Shown piece after piece: positions 8,259 through 18,237 of a stretch of DNA of 64,000 bases. Source of the DNA: Eoetvoesiella caeni (lineage in GTDB: Bacteria; Pseudomonadota; Gammaproteobacteria; Burkholderiales; Burkholderiaceae_B); the NCBI RefSeq assembly GCF_003315175.1, contig NZ_QNRQ01000014.1:1-64000 (forward strand). Reading direction: 5' to 3'. Position numbers and translations under genes: made by a program. The first letter of the stretch is position 1. Every line of letters starts with the position of its first letter. Under the pieces are notes generated by a model. It was not told the origin of the DNA. It ran no database searches and worked only from the letters and a program-made list of their open reading frames with translations.

Positions 8259-8743
8259 GTGTGGGTCCCGGTAGGTGGTTTAACTGCGTCTTTGGGGTCC
8301 GGGGCGGGGCCGTCGAAACCGGGCAGGGGAAGCGTGTCTGGGTCGGCCGAAGCCGCGGTTTGGGCCGCGGGTTCGTGGCTGGGTGTTGCCGGGGTAGCCT
8401 CGGGTGCCGCCGTGCCTTCAAGCTTGAAACTGTCTTGAACCGCCGAGTTGGCGTTTTTAAGCGCTTCCTGAGCCTGGGCCAGCGGGTCGCGGATGGTATT
8501 GCCGGCGTCTTCAACCGAGGCCTTGACCGACTTGGCGGCGTCTTCGATCTGGCCCTTCAGGTCGCCCAGGTCGTGGTCGTTCATTTCGCGCTGAATATCG
8601 GACTTGACGTCGTTGACGTAACGTTGCGCGCGGCCCAGAAGGTGGCCGACGGTACGCGCAACCTTGGGCAAGCGTTCTGGACCGATCACGACCAGAGCCA
8701 CGACCCCGATCAGGATGAGTTCGCTAAAACTGACATCAAACAT
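8255..8743 (-). CDS. tatB: Sec-independent translocase subunit TatB
   Basis: TatB works with TatC in binding twin-arginine precursors. The 162-residue protein has a single N-terminal helix with the hinge motif (MFDVSFSELILIGVVALVVIG read in two parts), then ERLPKVARTVGHLLGR, an amphipathic helix and a long Pro/Ala-rich tail, as in other TatB proteins. It overlaps tatC by 4 bp and follows tatA after an 83-bp gap. Confidence 0.96.
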   Translation of the reverse strand: MFDVSFSELILIGVVALVVIGPERLPKVARTVGHLLGRAQRYVNDVKSDIQREMNDHDLGDLKGQIEDAAKSVKASVEDAGNTIRDPLAQAQEALKNANSAVQDSFKLEGTAAPEATPATPSHEPAAQTAASADPDTLPLPGFDGPAPDPKDAVKPPTGTHT

Positions 8744-8826
8744 GAATACCTGAGCCCTTGAGTGGGAGTGCGCCCTGCGTCTTAAGGAGCGGGGCGTTTA
8801 AGAAAGACGGATTCCGCGCGGGGATT

Positions 8827-9060
8827 TTAGACGTCTTTCTTTTCTTTGGCTTGCACATCGATGGTGTCGCTGTCGGCGACACGCTCAGTGACTGATTCGG
8901 GCTTTTTGGCGGCTTCTCCGTTTGCGTCGGCCATGCCTTTCTTGAAGCCCTTGACGGCGCCGCCCAGGTCTTCGCCCATATTGCGCAGTTTTTTCGTGCC
9001 GAAGATAAGCGCGACGATGACCAGGACGATAAGCCAGTGCCAGATGCTGAAACTACCCAT
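8827..9060 (-). CDS. tatA: Sec-independent translocase subunit TatA
   Basis: TatA polymerises to form the passage for folded proteins. The 77-residue protein starts [20 protein letters not shown] and continues with the [20 protein letters not shown] amphipathic helix diagnostic of TatA/E, then a charged tail. The start at 9060 is chosen because GGAG lies just upstream; an in-frame upstream extension is not conserved. It is the first gene of tatABC and follows hisE by about 100 bp on the same strand, the common Burkholderiales order. Confidence 0.95.
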   Translation of the reverse strand: MGSFSIWHWLIVLVIVALIFGTKKLRNMGEDLGGAVKGFKKGMADANGEAAKKPESVTERVADSDTIDVQAKEKKDV

Positions 9061-9166
9061 TATGTTCTCCGTTAGGCGGCGGGTGCCGCACAATTGACAT
9101 CATTCTACCCAACCGGGGGGAATTGTGCTGGCGTTTCCGTGCCAGCTTCGGGGCCGGCGCGGTGCG

Positions 9167-9520
9167 CTATTTGGCCTCGTTGCGCGCGGCCTTTTCGGCC
9201 AGGCCCGAGGTGCCTTCGCGCCGGGCCAGTTCGCGCAGTACATCTTCGGGGCGCAGCTTGTAATGCGCCAGCGCAACCAGGCTGTGGAACCAGAGGTCCG
9301 CCATCTCGTAGACGATGCGATCCGCTGCATTGTCTTTGGCCGCCATGACGAGCTCGGTGGCTTCTTCGCCGATTTTCTTCAGGAAAGCGTCGGGCCCGCG
9401 AGCCAGCAATTTGGCCGAATACGACGAGGACGGATCGCCGCCGTTCTGGGGAAGGCGCGATTCGAGCGTGTCGGCCAGCCGGTAGAGGATGTCCGATTCG
9501 GAAGGAAGGAGCTTGGTCAT
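9167..9520 (-). CDS. hisE: Phosphoribosyl-ATP pyrophosphatase
   Basis: HisE hydrolyses phosphoribosyl-ATP to phosphoribosyl-AMP, the second step of histidine synthesis. The 117-residue protein carries the MazG-like metal-binding signature [16 protein letters not shown] and a second acidic helix, [15 protein letters not shown]. HisE is a separate protein here, not fused to HisI. Its start overlaps the end of hisI by 4 bp, so the genes are coupled. It is the last his gene before tatA. Confidence 0.95.
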   Translation of the reverse strand: MTKLLPSESDILYRLADTLESRLPQNGGDPSSSYSAKLLARGPDAFLKKIGEEATELVMAAKDNAADRIVYEMADLWFHSLVALAHYKLRPEDVLRELARREGTSGLAEKAARNEAK

Positions 9521-9915
9521 TTGTAGATTTGCTTGGGGTCTTTGAGGACGGGGTCGGTGACGACCCATTCGGCCTGGTCGGCAGCGCCGTCCAGACGCCG
9601 GAAAAAGCAGCTTTCCCTGCCAGTATGACAGGCAATGCCGCCTTTTTGTTCCACCGTCAGCAAAATGACGTCGCCATCGCAATCCAGGCGGATGTCGTGC
9701 ACGATCTGCTGGTGTCCGGACTCTTCGCCTTTGCGCCATAGCCTTTGGCGCGAACGCGACCAATACACGGCGCGGCGCGTGGCGGCGGTTTCGGTCAACG
9801 CATCGGCGTTCATCCAGGCCACCATCAGCACGCGCCCCGTTCGATGGTCTTGGGCGATGGCGGGAAGCAGTCCGTCGGCGTCGAAAGCCACGGCGTCGAG
9901 CCAGTTCGAACTCAT
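9517..9915 (-). CDS. hisI: Phosphoribosyl-AMP cyclohydrolase
   Basis: HisI opens the adenine ring of phosphoribosyl-AMP, the third step of the pathway. The 132-residue protein contains the conserved [11 protein letters not shown] block, the acidic metal site [13 protein letters not shown] and the cysteine motif [15 protein letters not shown] that binds zinc. The start at 9915 gives [12 protein letters not shown], typical of the family. It overlaps hisF by 4 bp at its start and hisE by 4 bp at its end, so all three are tightly coupled. Confidence 0.95.
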   Translation of the reverse strand: MSSNWLDAVAFDADGLLPAIAQDHRTGRVLMVAWMNADALTETAATRRAVYWSRSRQRLWRKGEESGHQQIVHDIRLDCDGDVILLTVEQKGGIACHTGRESCFFRRLDGAADQAEWVVTDPVLKDPKQIYK

Positions 9916-10712
9916 AGTCTTACCTTGATGCCTTGCGCTGCCATGAATTCTTTGGCCTGGTGCACGGTGTACTCGCCATAGTGGAATATGCTGGCGGCCA
10001 GCACGGCATTGGCCCGGCCGGTGGTAACTCCGTCGGCCAGGTGCTGCAGATTGCCCACGCCGCCCGAGGCGATGACAGGCACAGGCACGGCATCGGATAC
10101 TGCGCGAGTCAGCTCCAGGTCGAAGCCGGCTTTGGTGCCGTCGCGGTCCATGGATGTCAACAGGATTTCGCCGGCGCCGTAGCTGGCCATTTTTTTGGCC
10201 CATTCGATGGCGTCCAGGCCAGTGGCCTTGCGTCCGCCGTGAGTGAAAATTTCCCATTTGGCCGGTTCGCCGGGCTGCGAGGTGCGGCGCGCGTCGATGG
10301 CGACCACGATGCATTGCGAGCCGTGGTAGTCGGCGGCGGCCTTGACCAGTTCAGGGTTGGCAATGGCGGCGCTGTTGATGGAGACCTTGTCGGCGCCGGC
10401 ATTCAGCAAGCGCTGGATGTCGGCCACTTGCCGCACACCCCCGCCGACAGTCAGGGGGATGAAGATTTCGGAGGCGACGGCTTCGATGATGGGCAGGATA
10501 AGGTCGCGGTTGTCGCTGGTGGCAGTGATGTCCAGAAAGGTAAGCTCATCGGCGCCTTGCTCGTTGTAGCGCTGCGCGATTTCCACGGGGTCGCCGGCGT
10601 CGACCAGGTCGACGAAGTTGACGCCTTTGACCACCCGGCCGGCGGTCACATCCAGACAAGGAATGATGCGCCGGGTCAGGGTGTTGTCGTTCTGGGTGGA
10701 CGGTGTTGTCAT
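9912..10712 (-). CDS. hisF: Imidazole glycerol phosphate synthase subunit HisF
   Basis: HisF is the cyclase barrel that uses ammonia channelled from HisH to form imidazole glycerol phosphate and AICAR. The 266-residue protein is a (beta/alpha)8 barrel with [20 protein letters not shown] at the first strand (catalytic Asp in CLDV), the phosphate loop TVGGGVR, and [13 protein letters not shown] with the second catalytic Asp. The start at 10712 puts the conserved block after a short variable N terminus (MTTPSTQND). It overlaps hisA by 4 bp. Confidence 0.97.
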   Translation of the reverse strand: MTTPSTQNDNTLTRRIIPCLDVTAGRVVKGVNFVDLVDAGDPVEIAQRYNEQGADELTFLDITATSDNRDLILPIIEAVASEIFIPLTVGGGVRQVADIQRLLNAGADKVSINSAAIANPELVKAAADYHGSQCIVVAIDARRTSQPGEPAKWEIFTHGGRKATGLDAIEWAKKMASYGAGEILLTSMDRDGTKAGFDLELTRAVSDAVPVPVIASGGVGNLQHLADGVTTGRANAVLAASIFHYGEYTVHQAKEFMAAQGIKVRL

Positions 10713-11458
10713 AAAGCGTCGGTGCCCAGTTCGTCGGCCAGATCCTGAGCCGCGGCAAAATCCAAAGTGCCTTCGTAGATGCTGCGGCCCAGAATGGCGC
10801 CTTCGATGCCTTCTTCTTCGACTTCGCACAGTGCGCGAATATCGGAAAGGTCGGTGACGCCGCCCGAAGCGATGATCGGGATGTTGACGTGCTGCGCGAG
10901 CTTGACCGTGGCTTCGATGTTGACACCAGAAAGCATGCCGTCGCGGCCGATATCGGTGTAGATGATGGCTTCGCAGCCGTAGTCTTCGAATTTGCGGGCA
11001 ATGTCGTAGACGTCGTGGCGCGTGAGCTTGCTCCAGCCGTCGGTGGCGACCTTGCCTTCGCGCGCATCCAGGCCCACGATGATGTTGCCCGGGAAGGCGC
11101 TGCAGGCATCGCGCAAGAAGCCTGGGTCTTTAACGGCGGCGGTGCCGATAATGACATAGGTCAGCCCGATGTCCAGGTATTTTTCTATGGTGTTCAGGTC
11201 GCGGATGCCGCCGCCGATCTGCACGGGGATTTCATCGTTCAGGGCCTGGAGTATGGATTTGATGGCGGCCTGGTTTTTCGGCGTGCCGGCTACGGCGCCG
11301 TTCAGGTCCACCAAATGCAGGCGCCTTGCGCCTTGCTCTACCCATTGAGCAGCCATTGCGGCGGGGTCTTCCGAAAAAATGGTGGCGTCGTCCAGGTCGC
11401 CCTGGCGCAGGCGCACGCATTGTCCGTCTTTGAGGTCGATAGCGGGGATGAGGAGCAT
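10709..11458 (-). CDS. hisA: Phosphoribosylformimino-AICAR ribotide isomerase
   Basis: HisA performs the Amadori isomerisation of ProFAR to PRFAR. The 249-residue barrel starts [17 protein letters not shown], with the catalytic Asp in PAIDL and the phosphate-binding blocks [10 protein letters not shown] and [11 protein letters not shown]. It is the sister of HisF and lies directly upstream of it with a 4-bp overlap. A 45-bp gap separates it from hisH. Confidence 0.97.
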   Translation of the reverse strand: MLLIPAIDLKDGQCVRLRQGDLDDATIFSEDPAAMAAQWVEQGARRLHLVDLNGAVAGTPKNQAAIKSILQALNDEIPVQIGGGIRDLNTIEKYLDIGLTYVIIGTAAVKDPGFLRDACSAFPGNIIVGLDAREGKVATDGWSKLTRHDVYDIARKFEDYGCEAIIYTDIGRDGMLSGVNIEATVKLAQHVNIPIIASGGVTDLSDIRALCEVEEEGIEGAILGRSIYEGTLDFAAAQDLADELGTDAL

Positions 11459-11503
11459 GGTTCGTTAAGGCAAAAATTGAAAAGTGAAAGTGCGGATCGA
11501 AGC

Positions 11504-12157
11504 TTAGGGGTTCCAGCTGACAAAGTTGCTATACAGGCGCAAACCCGGGTCGGCGCTTTTTTCAGGGTGGAACTGCACGGCGAAGATGTTATCGGCTGCC
11601 ACCGCACAGGTAAAGCTTACTCCGTAATGGGCTTGTCCTGCTATCAAAGCCGCATCGGCGGGCTGTACATAGTAACTGTGCACGAAATAAAAATGGGTGT
11701 TGTCGGGAATGCCTTCCCAAAGCGCGTGGGGGCGGGTCTGCTGCACCCGGTTCCAGCCCATGTGCGGCACCTTGAGCAGTTCAGTGTCCTGGCCCGGGTT
11801 GGCGGCCGAGGCATACTGGGGCCCGGCAAAGCGCCGGACCTGCCCGGGGAAGATGTCCAGGCACTCGGTGTCGCCTTCGTCGCTGCGGGTGAACAGCATT
11901 TGCTCGCCCACGCATACGCCCAGCAGCGGTTTGTTGCGGGCGGCGTCCAGCACGGCTTCGCGCAGGCCCGATTCGTTCAGGGTGCGGATGCAGTCGGGCA
12001 TGGCGCCCTGGCCCGGAAACACCACGCGCGAGGCGTTCTGGATTTCGTGGGCCTTGTTGCAAATGCGTATGTCGGCGTCGGGCGCGGCGGCATGCAGGGC
12101 GCGGGCCACCGAATGGAAGTTGCCCATGCCGTAATCAACGATGGCGATAGTATTCAC
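11504..12157 (-). CDS. hisH: Imidazole glycerol phosphate synthase subunit HisH
   Basis: HisH is the glutaminase that feeds ammonia to HisF. The 217-residue class I amidotransferase has the nucleophile Cys82 in [11 protein letters not shown] and the His-Glu pair in VQFHPEKS near residue 197. The proposed start is GTG at 12157, giving [13 protein letters not shown], the standard HisH opening. The open frame continues much further upstream, but that part overlaps hisB and is not conserved. Confidence 0.95.
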   Translation of the reverse strand: MNTIAIVDYGMGNFHSVARALHAAAPDADIRICNKAHEIQNASRVVFPGQGAMPDCIRTLNESGLREAVLDAARNKPLLGVCVGEQMLFTRSDEGDTECLDIFPGQVRRFAGPQYASAANPGQDTELLKVPHMGWNRVQQTRPHALWEGIPDNTHFYFVHSYYVQPADAALIAGQAHYGVSFTCAVAADNIFAVQFHPEKSADPGLRLYSNFVSWNP

Positions 12158-12183
12158 GTTGCGTAAAACACAAAGGTGGAAAG

Positions 12184-12771
12184 TTAGAGGACGCCCTTGG
12201 TCGAAGGCACGACGCCCTCGTTGCGTGGGTCGTGTTCGATGGCCATGCGCAGCGCGCGGCCGAATGCCTTGAAGACGGTTTCGCACTGGTGGTGCGAATT
12301 CGTGCCGCGCAGGTTGTCGATATGTACCGTGACCAGGGCATGGTTGACGAAGCCCTGGAAGAATTCGCGGGTCAGGTCGACATCGAAGCGGCCGATATGC
12401 GAACGGGTGAACGGAATATGGTATTCCAGCCCCGGGCGCCCGGAAAAGTCTATCACGACACGCGACAGCGCTTCGTCCAGCGGCACGTACGAATGCCCGT
12501 AGCGGCGCAGCCCGGCTTTGTCGCCGACAGCGGCGGCAAAAGCCTGGCCCAGCGTGATGCCGACGTCTTCCACCGTATGGTGGTCGTCGATATGGGTGTC
12601 GCCGTCGCACTGGATGTCCAGGTCGATGAGCCCATGGCGTGCGATCTGGTCCAGCATGTGGTCCAGAAAGGGAACGCCCGTATTGATGGACTGGCGGCCT
12701 GTGCCGTCGATGTTGATGGCCACCCGGATACGGGTTTCGTTGGTGTTGCGGGTAATGTCGGCGGTACGCAT
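12184..12771 (-). CDS. hisB: Imidazoleglycerol-phosphate dehydratase
   Basis: HisB dehydrates imidazole glycerol phosphate to imidazole acetol phosphate. The 195-residue monofunctional protein has the duplicated manganese-binding histidine motifs, with [13 protein letters not shown] and [11 protein letters not shown] in the first half and the NHALVTVHI region and [11 protein letters not shown] in the second. There is no fused histidinol-phosphatase domain. It sits between hisD and hisH, where the aminotransferase gene hisC is often found next to it but is absent here. Confidence 0.96.
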   Translation of the reverse strand: MRTADITRNTNETRIRVAINIDGTGRQSINTGVPFLDHMLDQIARHGLIDLDIQCDGDTHIDDHHTVEDVGITLGQAFAAAVGDKAGLRRYGHSYVPLDEALSRVVIDFSGRPGLEYHIPFTRSHIGRFDVDLTREFFQGFVNHALVTVHIDNLRGTNSHHQCETVFKAFGRALRMAIEHDPRNEGVVPSTKGVL

Positions 12772-12891
12772 GGCAGGGACTCGATAATCTAGTTCAGTGC
12801 CGGTAAAGCGTCTGGCGGCTGTTGTTGCAGCACGGTGGCGACGCGTTCCGGATAATCTTGGTTAGGGATGGCCGTACGAAATGTGCGGTGC
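12772..12891 (-). other. hisD-hisB spacer; hisC absent
   Basis: These 120 bp separate hisD and hisB. The minus strand carries an open stretch of about 30 codons ending in TAG ([19 protein letters not shown] and on) without a start codon or ribosome-binding site. I cannot match it to HisC. It could be the trace of a lost gene or chance. Confidence 0.35.
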
Positions 12892-14199
12892 TTAGTTTTT
12901 TGGGGTGATGCGGTACTGCGCGCTGGCTGCATGGGCTTGCAGGCCTTCGCCATGGGCAAGAGTGGCGGCGACGCGTCCCAGTGTTTGCGCGCCGGCTTGC
13001 GAAACCTTGATCAGGCTGGAGCGCTTCTGGAAATCATACACGCCCAGCGGCGAGGAAAACCGCGCAGTGCGTGAAGTGGGCAGTACGTGATTGGGTCCGG
13101 CGCAATAGTCGCCCAGGGCTTCCGAGCTGAAACGGCCCATGAAAATGGCGCCCGCGTGGCGGATTTTTTCGGCCCAGAGTTCGGGCTGTTCGGTGGAAAT
13201 TTCCAGGTGTTCGGGGGCGATATCGTTGGCGATGGCGCAGGCCTGGTCCAGGTCGGCAACCAGAATGAGCGCGCCGCGGCCGCCCAGGCTGGCGCGGATG
13301 ATGTCGGCGCGCGGCATGGTCGGCAGCAGGCGTTCGATGGCGGCTTCTACCTGGTCGAGATAGTCCGCGTCGGGACAGAGCAGTATGGACTGCGCCAGCT
13401 CGTCGTGCTCGGCCTGTGAAAACAGGTCCATGGCGATCCAGTCGGGCGGCGTGGTGCCGTCGGCGATGATAAGGATTTCGCTGGGGCCGGCGATCATGTC
13501 GATGCCGACGGTGCCGAATACGCGGCGCTTGGCGCTGGCCACGTAGGCATTGCCAGGGCCGACGATTTTGTCGACGGCGGCAATGGTTTGCGTGCCGTAG
13601 GCCAGTGCGCCCACAGCCTGGGCGCCGCCGATGGCCCAGGCGCTATCCACGCCGGCAATGGCCGCCGCGGCCAGCACCAGGGGGTTGCGCACATTGTTGA
13701 CGGTGGGCGTGACCATGACGACTTGGGCAACCCCGGCGACCTTGGCCGGAATGGCGTTCATCAGCACCGAGGACGGGTATGCGGCCTTGCCGCCCGGCAC
13801 ATACAGGCCGACGCGGTCCAGGGGGGTTACTTTTTGGCCCAGCACGGTGCCGTCGGCTTCCGTGTAGGTCCAGGTTTCGCTGCGCTGGTGCTCGTGGTAG
13901 TTGCGAACCCGCTGGGCCGCCGACTCAAGTGCGGCGCGCTGTTCGGCCGGCAGGCTTTCCAGGGCGGCCAGCCAGTCGCTTTTCGGGATTTCCAGGGCGG
14001 CCACCGACTGCGCCTGCACATGGTCGAAGCGCTGGGTATAGTCCAGCAAGGCATCGTCGCCGCGTTGCTGGATATCCTTCAGGATATCGGCGCTGACGCG
14101 TTCGATGGCCTCGTCTTCGGAGGCATCGAAAGCCAGCAGGTTGCGCAGCGTGCGCGCGAAATCGCCGGAGCGGGAATCTAAGCGTTTAATCAAGGCCAT
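12892..14199 (-). CDS. hisD: Histidinol dehydrogenase
   Basis: HisD oxidises histidinol to histidine in two NAD-dependent steps, ending the pathway. The 435-residue protein shows the family signature around [15 protein letters not shown], the zinc-site region [14 protein letters not shown], the conserved [11 protein letters not shown] loop and [11 protein letters not shown]. Length and order (hisG, hisD, hisB) are standard. The downstream neighbour is hisB after a 120-bp gap. Confidence 0.97.
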   Translation of the reverse strand: MALIKRLDSRSGDFARTLRNLLAFDASEDEAIERVSADILKDIQQRGDDALLDYTQRFDHVQAQSVAALEIPKSDWLAALESLPAEQRAALESAAQRVRNYHEHQRSETWTYTEADGTVLGQKVTPLDRVGLYVPGGKAAYPSSVLMNAIPAKVAGVAQVVMVTPTVNNVRNPLVLAAAAIAGVDSAWAIGGAQAVGALAYGTQTIAAVDKIVGPGNAYVASAKRRVFGTVGIDMIAGPSEILIIADGTTPPDWIAMDLFSQAEHDELAQSILLCPDADYLDQVEAAIERLLPTMPRADIIRASLGGRGALILVADLDQACAIANDIAPEHLEISTEQPELWAEKIRHAGAIFMGRFSSEALGDYCAGPNHVLPTSRTARFSSPLGVYDFQKRSSLIKVSQAGAQTLGRVAATLAHGEGLQAHAASAQYRITPKN

Positions 14200-14283
14200 A
14201 AAACACAGAAACAGGTACGGGTCGAAGTAAAGAGTGTATACCCGAACATCCTAGCATGCGGCTTGCCTGGCTGCTGCTGCACA

Positions 14284-14955
14284 CTAGGCCGCCGACGCTT
14301 GCGCGAAGGCGTCGATAAGCGGCTGCAGCGCCTTTGCGCGGGTTTTCAGCGACGCCTGGTTGACGATCAGGCGCGACGAGATCTGGACAATGTCTTCCAC
14401 CGCCACCAGATGGTTGGCTTTCAGGGTGTTGCCGGTGGAGACCAGGTCGACGATGGCATCGGCCAGGCCCACCAAGGGCGCCAGTTCCATGGACCCGTAC
14501 AGCTTGATCAAATCGACATACACGCCTTTGCGGGCGAAGTGCTCGCGCGCGGCCTGGACGTATTTGGTGGCGATGCGCAGGCGCGAGCCCTGCGATACGG
14601 CGGCTTCGTAGTCGAAGCCTTCGCGCACGGCAACGCAGAGCCGGCATTTGGCGATGTTCAGGTCGATGGGCTGGTACAAGCCGCCGGCATTCTGCGCGGC
14701 GTGCTCGAACAGCACGTCCTTGCCCGCAATGCCGAAGTCCGCCGCTCCGTACTGCACATAGGTGGGCACATCGGAGGCGCGTACGATAATGAGCTGCAGG
14801 CCGGGGTCGCTGGTAGGCAGGATGAGCTTGCGCGAGCTTTCGGGATTTTCGGTGACATGCACGCCGGCCGCGGCCAGCAGGGGCAAGGTTTCTTCGAAAA
14901 TCCGTCCTTTGGACAGGGCTAGCGTAAGGGGTTTGTCGAGGCTGGCGGGGCTCAT
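14284..14955 (-). CDS. hisG: ATP phosphoribosyltransferase, short form (HisGS)
   Basis: HisG starts histidine synthesis by joining ATP and PRPP and is the feedback-controlled step. At 223 residues it is the short form, which lacks the C-terminal regulatory domain and needs HisZ for activity; hisZ is not in this window. The motifs [32 protein letters not shown] and the PRPP loop [15 protein letters not shown] are all present. It overlaps the end of murA by 4 bp, so the his genes are coupled to murA, a usual Burkholderiales arrangement. Confidence 0.96.
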   Translation of the reverse strand: MSPASLDKPLTLALSKGRIFEETLPLLAAAGVHVTENPESSRKLILPTSDPGLQLIIVRASDVPTYVQYGAADFGIAGKDVLFEHAAQNAGGLYQPIDLNIAKCRLCVAVREGFDYEAAVSQGSRLRIATKYVQAAREHFARKGVYVDLIKLYGSMELAPLVGLADAIVDLVSTGNTLKANHLVAVEDIVQISSRLIVNQASLKTRAKALQPLIDAFAQASAA

Positions 14956-16217
14956 GCTTGTTCTCGTGCTATGCGTTGAATGTTTGCGCCCACCGAGCGC
15001 AGCTTGTGTTCCATGCGTTCGTAGCCGCGATCAAGGTGGTAGATGCGCTCTATGGTGGTGTCGCCGATTGCGGCCAGGCCGGCAATGACCAGGCTTGCCG
15101 AGGCGCGCAAATCGGTGGCCATGACGGTGGCACCCGACAGCTTCGATGTGCCGGTGACCACCGCGGTATGGCCGTCGATGTCGATTTTTGCGCCCATGCG
15201 GCCCAGTTCCTGCACGTGCATATAGCGGTTTTCAAAGATGTTCTCGACAATGACGGCCGTGCCTTCGGCGATGGTGTTCAAGGCCATGACCTGGGCTTGC
15301 ATGTCGGTGGGGAAGGCGGGGTATTCGTAGGTGCGAAAGCCCACCGCCTTGGGGCGCTGGTTCATTGACCCGCGTATCCAGTCGCTGCCGCATTCGATGC
15401 TCATGCCGGCTTCCTGGAGCTTGTCCAGGATGGCGCCCATGGTGTCGGGCGCGGCATTGCGCAGGACGATCTCGCCGCCGGTGGCGCCTACCGCGCACAG
15501 GAAGGTGCCGGCCTCGATGCGGTCGGCCACGATGGTGTGCCGGGCGCCGTGCAGCGCCTCGACGCCGTCGATGACGATGCGGTCGGTGCCATGGCCCTGG
15601 ATGCGGGCGCCCATTTTGATGAGCAGCTCGGCCAGGTCGGTGATTTCGGGCTCGCGCGCGGCGTTTTCCAGTACGGTCTGGCCTTCGGCCAGCACGGCCG
15701 CCATCATGAGGTTTTCAGTGCCGGTTACGGTGACCATATCGGTGCGGATGACGGCGCCTTTCAGGCGGCTGGCCTTGGCAACGACAAAACCGTGCTCGAT
15801 GCTGATCTCCGCGCCAAGCGCGGCCAGGCCCTTGATATGCTGGTCCACCGGGCGCTGGCCGATGGCGCAGCCGCCCGGCAGGCTGACCCGGGCCTGGCCG
15901 AAGCGCGTTAGCAAGGGGCCCAGCACCAGGATGGAAGCGCGCATGGTCTTGACCAGGTCGTAGGGCGCTTCAAGGGTGTGCACATGGCGGGCATCCAGGG
16001 TTACGGAGTTTTCGCCGTCCTGGGTGATCCGCACGCCCATTTGGCCCAGCAGGCGCTGCGTGGTGCCGATGTCTTTCAGTGCCGGAACATTGTCCAGCGA
16101 AATGGGGTCGGCGGTAAGCAGGCTTGCGCACAAAATGGGCAGGGCGGCATTTTTTGCGCCCGAGACGGTAATCTCGCCATTCAGGCGGTTGCCGCCGGTG
16201 ATAAGCAGTTTATCCAT
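14952..16217 (-). CDS. murA: UDP-N-acetylglucosamine 1-carboxyvinyltransferase
   Basis: MurA transfers enolpyruvate from PEP to UDP-GlcNAc, the first committed step of peptidoglycan synthesis. The 421-residue protein begins [20 protein letters not shown] with the GAKNAALPI substrate loop. The catalytic Cys117 is in [14 protein letters not shown], the residue attacked by fosfomycin, and the C-terminal half repeats the EPSP-synthase-like fold. It overlaps the ibaG-like gene upstream by 8 bp and hisG downstream by 4 bp. Confidence 0.97.
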   Translation of the reverse strand: MDKLLITGGNRLNGEITVSGAKNAALPILCASLLTADPISLDNVPALKDIGTTQRLLGQMGVRITQDGENSVTLDARHVHTLEAPYDLVKTMRASILVLGPLLTRFGQARVSLPGGCAIGQRPVDQHIKGLAALGAEISIEHGFVVAKASRLKGAVIRTDMVTVTGTENLMMAAVLAEGQTVLENAAREPEITDLAELLIKMGARIQGHGTDRIVIDGVEALHGARHTIVADRIEAGTFLCAVGATGGEIVLRNAAPDTMGAILDKLQEAGMSIECGSDWIRGSMNQRPKAVGFRTYEYPAFPTDMQAQVMALNTIAEGTAVIVENIFENRYMHVQELGRMGAKIDIDGHTAVVTGTSKLSGATVMATDLRASASLVIAGLAAIGDTTIERIYHLDRGYERMEHKLRSVGANIQRIAREQA

Positions 16218-16458
16218 TCGGATTGGCTTCGTATTCGGCAGGGGTAAGGGTGCGCATGGACAGCGCGTGTATTTCGCTTTTCATGCGTTCGCCAAGCGAG
16301 GAGTAGACCAATTGGTGCCGGGCGATCAGGCGCTTGCCCTCGAAGGCGGGGCTGACGATGATGGCTTCGAAATGAGAGCCGTCGCCCTGCACTTCGATGT
16401 GTTCGCAGTTAAGGCTTTCGGCAATGTATTGACGCACTTGTTCGGGAGTAGGCAGCAT
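16210..16458 (-). CDS. BolA/IbaG family protein
   Basis: This small protein of 82 residues belongs to the BolA family, which pairs with monothiol glutaredoxins to handle iron-sulfur clusters; the homologue next to murA is usually called IbaG or YrbA. The BolA core is visible as [20 protein letters not shown] followed by [18 protein letters not shown], with the invariant His of the cluster-binding loop. The start at 16458 gives [12 protein letters not shown]. It sits between the ABC permease gene and murA, the ordinary order in this group. Confidence 0.9.
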   Translation of the reverse strand: MLPTPEQVRQYIAESLNCEHIEVQGDGSHFEAIIVSPAFEGKRLIARHQLVYSSLGERMKSEIHALSMRTLTPAEYEANPNG

Positions 16459-16469
16459 ATCGTTCACAT

Positions 16470-17261
16470 TCAGTTTCGCAGTTTGTAGCCCGAGGCTAAA
16501 AGACGCTGGGTTAGAAGACACAGTACGGCGAAAACGCCGGCGACCACGGCCAGACTTTGCCAGGGCGAAACGTCGGAAACCGTGAAGAAGCCGTAGCGGA
16601 AGCCGTCTATGGTGTAGAAAATGGGGTTCCAGCGCGACACTTCCTGCCAGAAACCGGGCAGGCTGTGTATGGAATAGAACACGCCTGACAAAAACGTGGC
16701 CGGCATAATAAGAAAGTTCTGGAACGCGGCGAGCTGGTCGAATTTCTCGGCCCACAAGCCTGCAATCATACCCAATGTGGCCATGATGCCGCAGGACAGC
16801 ACGGCAAAGACCAGTATCCAGGCAAGATTGGCCGGCGCCAGCGGTATGAAGAACAATGCAACCAGCCAGACGCATGCGCCCACCGACAAACCGCGGGCCA
16901 CCGCAGCCAGCAGGTAGGCCCAGAAAATCTGCCGGTGCGAAAGCGGGGGCAGCAGAACGAAAACCAGGTTGCCGGTGATCCGGCTTTGGATCAGGGACGA
17001 CGAGGGATTGGCAAACGCATTTTGCAGCATGCTCATCATCATGAGCCCGGGTATCAGGAAGGCGGTATACGGAATGGTGCCGTATACCTGGACCCTGCCT
17101 TCAAGCACATGGGCGAACACCAATAAATACAACAGGGCGGTCAGCACGGGTGCGGCAATGGTTTGAAAACCCACCTTCCAGAAGCGCATGAGCTCTTTGT
17201 GCAGCAGGGTGGGAAAGCCCGACCCGATATCGCTGCGAGGCTGTACGACTTGCGTGTTCAT
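16470..17261 (-). CDS. ABC-2 type exporter permease
   Basis: This is the membrane half of a drug- or polymer-type ABC exporter (YadH/NodJ-like). The 263-residue protein has six hydrophobic helices and the ABC-2 block SSSLIQSRITGNLVFVLLPP, with the late signature FLSGVFYSIHSLPGFWQ before the last helices. I place the start at 17261 (MNTQVVQPRSD). It overlaps the ATPase gene by 4 bp, so the two form one transporter. The substrate is unknown. The location beside mla and murA suggests an envelope role but does not prove it. Confidence 0.9.
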   Translation of the reverse strand: MNTQVVQPRSDIGSGFPTLLHKELMRFWKVGFQTIAAPVLTALLYLLVFAHVLEGRVQVYGTIPYTAFLIPGLMMMSMLQNAFANPSSSLIQSRITGNLVFVLLPPLSHRQIFWAYLLAAVARGLSVGACVWLVALFFIPLAPANLAWILVFAVLSCGIMATLGMIAGLWAEKFDQLAAFQNFLIMPATFLSGVFYSIHSLPGFWQEVSRWNPIFYTIDGFRYGFFTVSDVSPWQSLAVVAGVFAVLCLLTQRLLASGYKLRN

Positions 17262-18052
17262 GCTGTTTCTCCCATGATTTCGTCGCTGTTCATGATGCGC
17301 ACGAAGGCGTCCTCGAGGTCGGTGCCGCCGACACGGGCCAACAGGGCCTGGGTGGTGTCCAGCGCCACCAGGCTGCCCTGCTTGAGCATGGCGATGCGGC
17401 CGCACAGGGCTTCGGCTTCTTCGAGATAGTGGGTGGTCAGCAAGACGGTGTGGCCCTGCGTGTTCAGGCGGGTGATGAATTCCCACAGCGTGCGGCGCAG
17501 GTCGACGTCCACGCCCGCGGTGGGCTCGTCCAGGATAATGACGGGAGGGCGGTGCACCAGGGCCTGGGCCACCAGCACACGGCGCTTCATGCCGCCCGAC
17601 AGCGAGCGCATATTGGTGTCGGCCTTGTCGGTCAACCCCAGATTGGCCAGGATTTCGTCTATCCAGTCGTCATTGTTGCGCAGCCCGAAGTAGCCCGATT
17701 GCAGGCGCAGGGTTTCGCGCACGGTAAAAAACGGATCGTAGACCAGCTCTTGGGGCACGACGCCCAAAGAGCGGCGCGCCATTTTGTAGTCGGTGATGAC
17801 ATCGTAGCCGCAGACGCTGGCCGTGCCGGATGTGGCCTGGGCCAGGCCGGCCAGTATGGAGATCAGCGAAGTTTTGCCGGCTCCGTTGGGCCCGAGCAGC
17901 CCGAAGAACTCTCCGTGCTCGACGCTCAGGCTGACATCGTTCAACGCCCTGAAGCCCTGGCTGCTTTTGGCGCCGGGGTCCAGCAGCCTCTTCCACAGAG
18001 ATTGTTGGGATTGATAGGTCTTGGATATGTGATTTAAGGTGAGCGCGGACAT
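17258..18052 (-). CDS. ABC exporter ATP-binding protein
   Basis: This is the ATPase partner of the adjacent ABC-2 permease. The 264-residue protein has Walker A GPNGAGKTS, the Q-loop in GVVPQEL, the signature LSGGMKRRV and Walker B VIILDEPTAGVD, followed by a switch His (TTHYLEE). The order ATPase then permease is the usual YadG-YadH layout. The start at 18052 gives MSALTLNHISK; an ATG nine bases upstream is also possible. An intrinsic terminator and a TATAAT hexamer lie immediately upstream. Confidence 0.93.
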   Translation of the reverse strand: MSALTLNHISKTYQSQQSLWKRLLDPGAKSSQGFRALNDVSLSVEHGEFFGLLGPNGAGKTSLISILAGLAQATSGTASVCGYDVITDYKMARRSLGVVPQELVYDPFFTVRETLRLQSGYFGLRNNDDWIDEILANLGLTDKADTNMRSLSGGMKRRVLVAQALVHRPPVIILDEPTAGVDVDLRRTLWEFITRLNTQGHTVLLTTHYLEEAEALCGRIAMLKQGSLVALDTTQALLARVGGTDLEDAFVRIMNSDEIMGETA

Positions 18053-18055
18053 AAT

Positions 18056-18090
18056 ATGCAAAAAGCCTGGCCCCTGATTGGGCCAAGCTT
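18056..18090 (-). terminator. Terminator after mla operon
   Basis: On the minus strand AAGCTTGGCCC pairs with GGGGCCAGGCTT around a short loop (18063-18090) and is followed by a T5 run. It would end mlaFEDAC transcription just before the ABC ATPase start codon. Confidence 0.65.
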
Positions 18091-18093
18091 GTC

Positions 18094-18099
18094 ATTATA
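18094..18099 (-). promoter_or_regulatory. Candidate -10 element upstream of the ABC exporter genes
   Basis: A perfect TATAAT reads on the minus strand. Transcription from it would start inside the 5' arm of the terminator hairpin. No convincing -35 hexamer is seen at 16-18 bp, so this is only a candidate. Confidence 0.35.
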
Positions 18100-18237
18100 T
18101 GTGCGAATGCTTGGGGAGGCTCTGAACAAGTCACCGCAGCGCCTGCTAACCGCTCGGCTTATTCAGAACTTCCCTGGACGCCGTATCGGCATGGGCCAGG
18201 TCTTGGCGGGTTGCACACTACAGCGTTGGCGCTTCGC

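Noticed and set aside
10889-12166. 425-codon plus-strand frame
   Set aside because: It is antisense to hisA and hisH and has no ribosome-binding site or recognisable protein features.
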